Of a stretch of 21,876 nucleotides of DNA, positions 1-5,040 are shown in pieces. Within the stretch, counting starts at the first letter, position 1. Every line of letters starts with the position of its first letter. A model generated the notes under the pieces. That model saw only the letters and a program-made list of their open reading frames with translations, was not told where the DNA came from and made no database searches. This DNA comes from a virus: positions 1-21,876 of IMG/VR virus record IMGVR_UViG_3300035670_013251; one strand, given 5' to 3'. The position numbers and the translations under genes were made by a program.

Positions 1-1134
1 CTAGGATTTCCGGGGGTTTTTGGGCGGGTTAGCCAAGGCTCTGGTTTTTCGGTTAGCCAAATCTAGTTGGATTACCGGGTTCATCGCGTTTTCGGCGAGG
101 GTCTGGCGGTTGGCGTTTTCGGTGTAGACAGCCACCTGGCGATCGGTTGTCCATCCGCCCATTGCCTTCAGTTCCTGATTGGTCGCGCCTGATTCTGCCG
201 ACCGGCGGGTGGCGGCTTTGCGTAGGCCGTGGGCGCTGCAGTGGGGCAGGCCTGCTTCGTTGCACCATTCGCGCATCTTGTTGCCCAGGCCAGCGGCGGT
301 GAACGGCTTGCCGTGATCGGTGATCAGGAAGGTTTCGGTGCCGGTGACGTGCATGGCGGCGATGGCTTCGAGCAACTGGGGCGCGGCGGGAAGCCATACG
401 GTGACGCCGGATGATTTGCTGGTCTTTTCGGGTGTGACCTCGATCCTGCCGTTCACCAGATGTTTGCGGCCGAACTTCGAGGCATCGCCCCGGCGCTGGG
501 CGGTCCAGAGAAAGATTTCCAGTGCGAGGCGCGCTTTCTTGCCCAACGGCCAGTGGGCGCGGAATTGTTCGATTTCGTCTTCGGTCCAAGTGTGGAAGCC
601 GCCGCGCGGGACAGTGATCGGCGCGGCCTGATCTACCGGGTTTGTGCGTTCGATCCGCAGCAGCTTAATCGCATAATCGAAGAAGGGTTTCAGTTCGCGC
701 CGCAGATTGTTGGCTGCGCTGGGGCCGCCGATCATGCGGCCTTTATCGTTCGGGCGCTTTTTCGCCGCCTTCATGAGCAGCGCCTCGATATGATCGAAGC
801 GCCAGTCGATGATCTTGAACTTGCCGTATTCGGCAACAAACTTGTTGAGGATCAGGCGGGATGTGCGTTCGGTCTGTGCGCTTTTTCCGCCGCGAAAGGT
901 GGCCGAGGCGAAGAAACGGGCAGCGGCCCATGCGACGGTGCCGTGAGCGGCTTGCACGATGGCAGGGGAGCGGGTGTCGGCCAGAAAGGCTTGCAGTTCT
1001 TCCTGCCCTTCAGACGAATTGGGATGCGCAAGGAAATAGCGTTGCCTGCCGCCTTTGCGCCAGCGGTAGCGCCGCTTGCCGTGGCGGTCGATGAAGCTGG
1101 AGACGTTAGCGGGCAGTTTTTCCTTGCGGGACAT
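1..1134 (-). CDS. int: Phage tyrosine integrase
   Basis: Site-specific tyrosine recombinase that would integrate and excise the prophage at att sites. The 377-residue protein has the usual length and plan: a basic N-terminal arm-binding part (residues 1-60), a core-binding SAM-like helical domain (about 65-165) and a catalytic domain (about 180-345). The catalytic set is visible: Arg214 in TAQRRGDAS, His302 and Arg305 in HGLRK, Trp328 in GGW and the nucleophile Tyr337 in VAVYTEN. The start is ATG at 1134, and the first 29 nt overlap the end of the upstream 71-residue gene. It is the last gene of the long minus-strand early operon, so its expression is probably tied to lytic transcription. The stop codon is the first codon of the window; the attachment site must lie outside to the left. 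Family assignment is very safe; the att target cannot be seen. Confidence 0.96.
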   Translation of the reverse strand: MSRKEKLPANVSSFIDRHGKRRYRWRKGGRQRYFLAHPNSSEGQEELQAFLADTRSPAIVQAAHGTVAWAAARFFASATFRGGKSAQTERTSRLILNKFVAEYGKFKIIDWRFDHIEALLMKAAKKRPNDKGRMIGGPSAANNLRRELKPFFDYAIKLLRIERTNPVDQAAPITVPRGGFHTWTEDEIEQFRAHWPLGKKARLALEIFLWTAQRRGDASKFGRKHLVNGRIEVTPEKTSKSSGVTVWLPAAPQLLEAIAAMHVTGTETFLITDHGKPFTAAGLGNKMREWCNEAGLPHCSAHGLRKAATRRSAESGATNQELKAMGGWTTDRQVAVYTENANRQTLAENAMNPVIQLDLANRKTRALANPPKNPRKS

Positions 1135-1321
1135 TCAGGAGCACTTCGTCAAGCGGGTTGGTGGTGGGCAGGGGGGCGAGCGATTCGGCAAAGGCTGACG
1201 AGAATACCACGATCTCTCCATTGGGCGCGATGCGGATGCCTGCGACCGTTTGCCCTGCGTTGGTGAAGCCTTTCACCGCGCGGGTCACGTCTTGTTGCTG
1301 GAACCGTGCCTTTGCTGTCAC
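1106..1321 (-). CDS. Small conserved phage protein upstream of integrase
   Basis: A 71-residue basic protein. It starts with GTG at 1321, where GTGA overlaps the TGA of the methyltransferase gene. It ends with TAA at 1106-1108, inside the first codons of the integrase. The N-terminal half reads as a short helix (FQQQDVTRAVKGFTNAG) followed by two strands (VAGIRIAPNGEIVVFSS). This pattern is frequent in small uncharacterised genes next to integrases in alphaproteobacterial prophages. The longer open frame that begins further upstream has low-complexity His/Arg-rich sequence and is the antisense-type shadow of the methyltransferase, so the GTG start is preferred. Position and size would suit an excisionase or recombination directionality factor, but no winged-helix motif is recognisable and that role is only a guess from context. 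Confidence 0.8.
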   Translation of the reverse strand: MTAKARFQQQDVTRAVKGFTNAGQTVAGIRIAPNGEIVVFSSAFAESLAPLPTTNPLDEVLLNVPQGKTAR

Positions 1322-2082
1322 GCGGCCTCTCTCTGGCTGATTTCCCAGGCTTCGGTGATGCGCTGGACGGCGGTGGCGAAGTGGGTGGGGTTGTGTTCGA
1401 TGCCGGTGAATATCTTGCCTGCCTTGATCGCGGCCACGCCGGTGCTGCCGGTGCCCATGAAGGGATCGCAGACCGTGATGCCAGCGACGTTGCGGGCGAT
1501 CTTGTCCATCAGTTCCGCGGGCTTCACCGTCGGGTGATCGAAGACGCTGGTGCGGATGGTGCCGCACTGGATCCAGCGGTGCTTGTCGTGGTGCTCACCC
1601 TGGGGATGATAGCCCCGGTTCCAGGCATGGATGTAGGGTTCCATGTCGGCGAGGTAGTTCTTGTTCGCCATGGGCGAGGGGTTCGGCTTGATCCAGACGC
1701 CGAGCACTGCCCGGTGGAAGCGCGGGCGCAGGTGGGCGAACATGTCGGCGACCAGCAGCGCATCCTGTTCGCGATCGTCCTTGGCCAGTTCAGCTATCAG
1801 GTCGCCCAGCTGGTTATTGTGGCAGAAGACCACCACGGCACCGCTGCGCGAGGCATCTATGATTGACCGGTCGAAGCCACGATCGAGGCCTTCCTCGACG
1901 ATCCGGTTGGCACCCTCGCGCGATTTACGGAAGGTGCCGCCGCCGGAATTGTCGAACGCATAGGGCGGGTCCGTGACGTCGGCATCCATCCAGCCCAAGG
2001 TGGGCCGGATGGCGTAGGCATCGCCTAGATAGAGGCGATGGGGGCCGATGGAGACGGCGGCAATGCGCGAGTAGCTGGTCAC
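1318..2082 (-). CDS. DNA methyltransferase, probable N6-adenine, beta class
   Basis: Transfers a methyl group from S-adenosylmethionine to a DNA base, most likely adenine N6. In the 254-residue protein the catalytic motif IV, DPPY, is at residues 38-41. The AdoMet-binding motif I, DPFMGTGSTG, is at 206-215, followed by GIEHN. Motif IV before motif I is the order of the beta class, to which CcrM and many phage methylases belong. DPPY rather than SPPY favours adenine. The start is GTG at 2082, coupled by a GTGA overlap to the upstream gene. No restriction endonuclease lies beside it, so it is an orphan enzyme; protection of phage DNA or control of phage or host gene expression are the usual roles. 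The target sequence cannot be read from the protein. Confidence 0.9.
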   Translation of the reverse strand: MTSYSRIAAVSIGPHRLYLGDAYAIRPTLGWMDADVTDPPYAFDNSGGGTFRKSREGANRIVEEGLDRGFDRSIIDASRSGAVVVFCHNNQLGDLIAELAKDDREQDALLVADMFAHLRPRFHRAVLGVWIKPNPSPMANKNYLADMEPYIHAWNRGYHPQGEHHDKHRWIQCGTIRTSVFDHPTVKPAELMDKIARNVAGITVCDPFMGTGSTGVAAIKAGKIFTGIEHNPTHFATAVQRITEAWEISQREAA

Positions 2083-2378
2083 AGGATTTCTCCCTTAGCG
2101 CGGCGGCGGGTGGCCTCGATGCGATCTGACAGCGGGAACATGTGGAAGGGCACGGCGTGCTTCAGTGGGGCGATGGGGCCAGGGCCGTGGCCTGCGCGGG
2201 CGAAGATCGGCAGGCTGGGGAATGCGCCGCCGAGCGCGCGCCACATGTCGACATCGCGCATTTTGGGCAGGAAACACGGATGGTGCTTCTTGTGACCAGG
2301 GCGCGATCTGGCGATGCGGCAGAAGCACTGATTGTGGCGGATCACCAGCGGGTGATCGTGGCGGGGGAGCGATTTCAT
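2079..2378 (-). CDS. Hypothetical early phage protein, Cys/His-rich
   Basis: A 99-residue basic protein that I do not recognise. The chosen start is ATG at 2378, 13 nt after the stop of the upstream gene, with a GAAAAGG-type ribosome binding site about 8 nt before it. A longer version from 2417 would overlap the upstream gene by 26 nt and adds 13 residues. The first third carries clustered Cys and His residues (NQCFC, then HKKHH and PCF), which might bind a metal but fit no standard finger spacing. The rest is Pro/Gly/Ala-rich and ends in a basic helix (DRIEATRRRAK). The stop overlaps the methyltransferase GTG start in GTGA, so it is translationally coupled to that gene. Confidence 0.6.
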   Translation of the reverse strand: MKSLPRHDHPLVIRHNQCFCRIARSRPGHKKHHPCFLPKMRDVDMWRALGGAFPSLPIFARAGHGPGPIAPLKHAVPFHMFPLSDRIEATRRRAKGEIL

Positions 2379-2391
2379 GCCATCAGCCTTT

Positions 2392-2646
2392 TCATGCCTG
2401 CCCTCCCGTTTCGACATACCGGCCTTCTGCGCGGGCGATGAATTCCTTCATCATCGCGAGCATATCCTCGCGGCTTCCGTTACTGATGTAATTCACGCGA
2501 CCGTTGTCGATCTGGCCGAATTCGGCAGCGAGCAGGACGAAGGCTAGGCGCTTGGGCTTGGTCTCGCCATTCAGGGTCTGGTCGATGGCGGAGGCCAGCG
2601 CGTTCATGTTAGCACGATAGCGCGGGTCAATGGGACGGTGGCTCAC
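2392..2646 (-). CDS. Small conserved phage protein (YISNG/REDM type)
   Basis: An 84-residue protein with an N-terminal helix (MNALASAIDQTLNG), two strands (RLAFVLLAAEFG and RVNYISNG) and a C-terminal helix (REDMLAMMKEFIARAEGR). The YISNG-x-REDML-x-x-MKEF pattern is one I associate with short conserved proteins of unknown function in phages and prophages of many proteobacteria. No biochemical role is established that I know of. Translation probably starts at GTG 2646, overlapping the previous stop as GTGA; ATG at 2607 (MNALAS) is an alternative. The gene sits in the middle of the early operon among other small genes, which suggests takeover or replication support, without more precise evidence. 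Confidence 0.75.
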   Translation of the reverse strand: MSHRPIDPRYRANMNALASAIDQTLNGETKPKRLAFVLLAAEFGQIDNGRVNYISNGSREDMLAMMKEFIARAEGRYVETGGQA

Positions 2647-2885
2647 TGGGCACCGCCTTCCTCGGCTTTGGCCGGTTCATAGCGGGTGCCGCAAAACGGG
2701 CAGAAGGTGTGGGCGAAGTAGCGGGGCTGCTTGCTGCGCGTCTCGCGCTTGCCGTTGTCCCGGCGATCGAGCGGGGTGTAAGTCCGCGCTGTCAGCGTGT
2801 TGCTTTCGCGCGAAAAGCAAATGGCCACGTCGAGCGTATGCTCTGACAGCTTGCTTTGGATTTTTTCGATGCAGTTGCAGGTCAT
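2643..2885 (-). CDS. Small zinc-ribbon-like phage protein
   Basis: An 80-residue protein with Cys pairs at both ends: CNC at residues 3-5 and CPFC at 62-65, followed by GTRYE. The CPFCG knuckle is typical of a zinc ribbon and the N-terminal CNC could complete the site. The middle is a mixed alpha/beta segment. Function is unknown; nucleic-acid or protein binding is the common role of such ribbons. The start at ATG 2885 is chosen over an in-frame ATG at 2921 because a strong GAAAGG ribosome binding site lies just before it, inside a 21-nt leader almost identical to that of the gene starting at 3823. Its stop overlaps the next gene as GTGA. Confidence 0.75.
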   Translation of the reverse strand: MTCNCIEKIQSKLSEHTLDVAICFSRESNTLTARTYTPLDRRDNGKRETRSKQPRYFAHTFCPFCGTRYEPAKAEEGGAQ

Positions 2886-2903
2886 TTGAGGGGCCTTTCG
2901 GTC
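2883..2903 (-). promoter_or_regulatory. Ribosome binding leader, copy 1 of a repeated cassette
   Basis: These 21 nt, which include the ATG at 2883-2885, match 3821-3841 at 19 of 21 positions. In mRNA sense the shared core is GACCGAAAGGCCC followed by an A-rich end just before the start codon. GAAAGG pairs with the CCUUUC part of the alphaproteobacterial 16S rRNA tail, so this is an extended Shine-Dalgarno site. It decides the start of the 80-residue gene. Confidence 0.75.
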
Positions 2904-3336
2904 AAAAGGGGATCGTTGCATCGAGGATGCGCTGGGTCAGCGCGCCCTCGGTCAGGGCGCGTGAGAGGACTTCGAGGTGCGATTTTGATCCCCAGTTCGC
3001 GCGGGCGATCCTGTTGGTGCCGATGTGTTCGCCAAGGTCACGGATATCGATCAGCAGCGTTTCGGGCGTCCGTTCGCCCCGGCTGTCGACTGCGTTACCG
3101 AAGCAATAGATGAACTGCAGCGGCCAGGCATGCTTGTGGACGGACCAGAAAATGTAGTGCTGCGGTTTCAGCCGGTTGTGCCGATCCCACGCAAAGGCGA
3201 AGGCGGGGCCTGTTTCCGGCGTACCGTCCATCGATCCATCGGGTTGGTTGCCATATTGGGATGGCGCAAGCCTGCGGTGTTCGCGGTAGAGCGCAAGCTC
3301 GTTTTGGGCGAACTGGAGAGGAGAAAGTTTGGTCAT
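2902..3336 (-). CDS. Hypothetical early phage protein
   Basis: A 144-residue soluble protein that I cannot assign. It begins MTKLSPLQFAQNELALYREH at ATG 3336, with GGAGGA about 9 nt upstream; the open frame extends further 5' but that part is the Arg/Pro-rich shadow of the neighbour. The middle is rich in aromatic residues (FAFAWDRHNR, HYIFWSVHKHAWPLQFIYCF), and the C-terminal half has an aspartate-rich stretch (LLIDIRDLGEHIG) and a final helix. There is no signal peptide or membrane segment. ATGA coupling to the P-loop gene upstream suggests the two products are made together. It could be a nucleic-acid-processing or regulatory protein, but nothing in the sequence proves it. Confidence 0.7.
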   Translation of the reverse strand: MTKLSPLQFAQNELALYREHRRLAPSQYGNQPDGSMDGTPETGPAFAFAWDRHNRLKPQHYIFWSVHKHAWPLQFIYCFGNAVDSRGERTPETLLIDIRDLGEHIGTNRIARANWGSKSHLEVLSRALTEGALTQRILDATIPF

Positions 3337-3599
3337 CGGAACGTCCTCCGTTCGGGCGCGCGCTGGCGGGTGATGGAGACCCGCCTTGCCGGGTCGAACA
3401 GGATATCGGCGAAAGCGAAGGAGCGGGCTTCCTGCCCTTCGTAGCGTTCGTGCGAGAGGTGGAGAGCGCCGGACACCAACTGGTGCCGTTTCGGGCACCA
3501 ATCATCGACGACGATATTGACGCCGAAATGGGCGGCGAGGGCTTCGGCGTTGCGGGTTTTTCCGCAGGCGGGCGGGCCGTAAACGACAATCCTCTTCAT
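3333..3599 (-). CDS. Very short P-loop NTPase-like protein
   Basis: An 88-residue protein that starts MKRIVVYGPPACGKT at ATG 3599, so a textbook Walker A loop (GPPACGKT, residues 8-15) follows the first beta strand directly. A second strand with two acidic residues (NIVVDDW, 28-34) resembles a Walker B or substrate-binding site like that of small kinases. The chain is far shorter than a typical kinase or AAA fold (usually 150 residues or more), so it is either a minimal nucleotide-binding protein, a partner that needs another subunit, or a truncated descendant. Both ends are ATGA-coupled, to the helix-turn-helix protein upstream and the 144-residue protein downstream. The nucleotide-binding motif is clear; the substrate is unknown. 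Confidence 0.82.
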   Translation of the reverse strand: MKRIVVYGPPACGKTRNAEALAAHFGVNIVVDDWCPKRHQLVSGALHLSHERYEGQEARSFAFADILFDPARRVSITRQRAPERRTFR

Positions 3600-3823
3600 G
3601 CGGCAGATCCCATCGATGTGCTGCGAAGGATCGCTTCGCGCAGGCGGTTGCTGTCTTTGGCCATGCGGGTGCGATGGCGGCGGTCTTCGGAGGTGGAGCC
3701 GGTGTTGCGGATGATCTTTTCCACGCGGGCGAGCCGGATGCCGGTTTCGCGGGCGATCATGCGGCAGGGCTGTCCGTTTTCCCATCGATCGAGAATGATG
3801 TTTTCGGTGCTGGTAGCGGGCAT
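3596..3823 (-). CDS. Small helix-turn-helix protein
   Basis: A 75-residue basic protein. Residues 8-40 (ILDRWENGQPCRMIARETG followed by RLARVEKIIRN) read as a helix-turn-helix of the resolvase/GcrA type: a Trp-containing first helix, IARETG before the turn, then a recognition helix. The C-terminal half is a basic helix (RTRMAKDSNRLREAIL). It probably binds DNA as a small regulator or recombination accessory factor. The start at ATG 3823 is preferred because a GAAAGG ribosome binding site lies just upstream; the longer open frame is the Arg/Pro-rich shadow of genes upstream. The stop is shared with the start of the P-loop gene (ATGA). Confidence 0.75.
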   Translation of the reverse strand: MPATSTENIILDRWENGQPCRMIARETGIRLARVEKIIRNTGSTSEDRRHRTRMAKDSNRLREAILRSTSMGSAA

Positions 3824-3841
3824 TTGCAGGGCCTTTCGGTC
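3821..3841 (-). promoter_or_regulatory. Ribosome binding leader, copy 2 of a repeated cassette
   Basis: Near-identical (19 of 21 nt) to 2883-2903, again including the ATG of a gene. The mRNA-sense core is GACCGAAAGGCCC. Related but less similar GAAAGG leaders precede the starts at 5029 and 7770. This fixes the start of the helix-turn-helix gene. Confidence 0.75.
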
Positions 3842-3851
3842 GGTGGTTGAT

Positions 3852-4097
3852 TCAGTCGGCGAGCATCCAGCGGGGAGGCTCGGCGGGTTCGGGATCGCGG
3901 GAGAGGGCGCGGGCGCGCGCTCTGGCGGCGAGGCGAGTTTCGGTGGATTGCCAGCGGCGGTCGGCTTCGGCCTGGGCGATGCGCTGGCGTGCTTCGAGCA
4001 GACTGCAGCCTTCGGCGTGGGCGAACTCCATTTCGCGGCGGTGGTTGCGCAGGCGGTCGCTGCGGCGGCGCCGGTCGGGGCGGGTATCAGGCGGCAT
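3852..4097 (-). CDS. Hypothetical basic coiled-coil protein
   Basis: An 81-residue protein with a strongly charged, Arg-rich N-terminus (residues 3-20) and a long Ala/Arg/Glu-rich helix (about 15-65) that is likely to form a coiled coil, followed by a Pro-rich tail that ends RWMLAD. The start at ATG 4097 lies 11 nt inside the end of the 33-residue membrane-protein gene, which implies coupled translation; no strong separate ribosome binding site is seen. I do not recognise the family. Alphaproteobacterial phages often carry such small arginine-rich early proteins. A longer frame from 4136 is less likely because it would cover most of the 33-residue gene. Confidence 0.6.
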   Translation of the reverse strand: MPPDTRPDRRRRSDRLRNHRREMEFAHAEGCSLLEARQRIAQAEADRRWQSTETRLAARARARALSRDPEPAEPPRWMLAD

Positions 4098-4188
4098 TGT
4101 GGAGCCATCCCAAAAGGCAGCCGAACAGGGCGCCAAGGACCAACGGGGCGGTGAGGGTGAAGAGATCGCGCCAGGCTTCGGGCATCAT
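4087..4188 (-). CDS. 33-residue single-span membrane protein
   Basis: A very short gene. ATG at 4188 is preceded by the best Shine-Dalgarno in the region (AAAAGGAGG, about 4 nt spacing), the first ATGA overlaps the stop of the upstream 167-residue gene, and TGA is at 4087-4089. The product is MMPEAWRDLF, then an uninterrupted hydrophobic stretch from about residue 10 to 29 (LTAPLVLGALFGCLLGW), then LHNAA. An N-terminal amphipathic start, one membrane helix with small-residue GxxxG-like spacing and a short polar tail are clear. The function is unknown. It might act in inner-membrane physiology or exclusion; it is probably too far from late genes to be a holin. It is below the size cut-off of most gene finders. 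Confidence 0.75.
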   Translation of the reverse strand: MMPEAWRDLFTLTAPLVLGALFGCLLGWLHNAA

Positions 4189-4688
4189 GCGGCCTCCTTT
4201 TCACGGGAGAGTTCGGCGCGGATTTCGCGGGTAAGCCTGGTAAAGCGGTGGACGGCCGGGGCGCCCTGATCCAAACGTTCGAGATGCCAGCGCATCGCCT
4301 GCAGCAGGTGCGCCTGGCGGAACACATCATGCGTCCGGTTGCCCCGGCGCAGTTCGGTGCCGACCCGCTCTATCGCCAGATCGATAGCGGAAAGACGCTG
4401 GTCGAGCGTTTCGGGTGCCGGAAGGTTACCGCAACCTTCGACGATCCAGCGCCATTCGGTTTCGATCAGCTCCCACGCGGCGATATCGTCGTCCGCTTCG
4501 GCCTGCGTCATGGTTCCCCGCAGAACCAGCCTTGGATAGCCATCACGGCGGCGGGCGAGCGCGCCCTGCGCCTGTTCGAGAAGGGCTTCATAATCCCAAG
4601 CGTAGAGCGGGGTTTGTGGCCAGAGGTCGAGTGCCGCGGGATCGCCCGCGATAAGCACTTCCCCATTGCGATTGGCGATCCCGGCCAT
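4185..4688 (-). CDS. Hypothetical helical early phage protein
   Basis: A 167-residue acidic protein beginning MAGIANRNGEVLIAGDPAAL at ATG 4688, where TGATG overlaps the stop of the preceding zinc-ribbon gene. After a short strand-rich start it is mostly helical: LEQAQGALARRR, a Trp-rich acidic segment (AAWELIETEWRWIVEG), then repeated long charged helices to the end (LAIERVGTELRRG, LLQAMRWHLERLDQG, TREIRAELSREKEA). No membrane span, no catalytic motif and no family that I can name. It is coupled to the 33-residue membrane gene at its 3' end. The open frame upstream of 4688 is Arg/Pro shadow sequence and was excluded. Confidence 0.72.
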   Translation of the reverse strand: MAGIANRNGEVLIAGDPAALDLWPQTPLYAWDYEALLEQAQGALARRRDGYPRLVLRGTMTQAEADDDIAAWELIETEWRWIVEGCGNLPAPETLDQRLSAIDLAIERVGTELRRGNRTHDVFRQAHLLQAMRWHLERLDQGAPAVHRFTRLTREIRAELSREKEAA

Positions 4689-5029
4689 CACGCAGCCCTC
4701 TGGCCGGTGGCTTCGAGAAGCTGGTTGACGCGTTCGATCCAGGCAGCGCGTTTTGCGGTTCCCAATGGCATCAGAGCGGCGCCCTGGCGCAGCAAGGCGA
4801 CCACTTCGCCGCGCAGGCGCACCTTGTCCGCTGGAACAGGACGGCTGAACTGGCGTGCGGCGATACCCTGACGGGTACAATCGGAACACCACAACGCACC
4901 GGGGCGCTGGGTCCACCCGACAGGCACCTGGGCATCGCGGCTGTTGTGCATCGCGCCGCAGTTGGAACATTCGAAACTGGCGACGTCGGGCAAAGACACC
5001 GAGGGGAATGCAGCAGGGGCAGACTTCAT
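4688..5029 (-). CDS. Zinc-ribbon protein of unknown role
   Basis: A 113-residue protein. Two CxxC knuckles, Cys21/Cys24 (CSNC) and Cys48/Cys51 (CSDC), 23 residues apart, make a good four-Cys zinc ribbon. The C-terminal half is helical (KVRLRGEVVALLRQGAALM and AAWIERVNQLLEATGQ). ATG at 5029 has GAAAGGACC about 9 nt upstream, and that ribosome binding site overlaps the stop codon of the primase gene 11 nt away, so the two are tightly linked. It may assist the primase-helicase or bind nucleic acid. This is inferred from position and ribbon only. Confidence 0.75.
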   Translation of the reverse strand: MKSAPAAFPSVSLPDVASFECSNCGAMHNSRDAQVPVGWTQRPGALWCSDCTRQGIAARQFSRPVPADKVRLRGEVVALLRQGAALMPLGTAKRAAWIERVNQLLEATGQRAA

Positions 5030-5040
5030 GGCAGGTCCTT

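Noticed and set aside
460-1266. 268-codon plus-strand open frame opposite the integrase
   Set aside because: It is antisense to the complete integrase catalytic domain and has no independent support.
3261-4154. 297-codon plus-strand open frame across several early genes
   Set aside because: It would be antisense to four coupled minus-strand genes with good ribosome binding sites and motifs (Walker A, helix-turn-helix).
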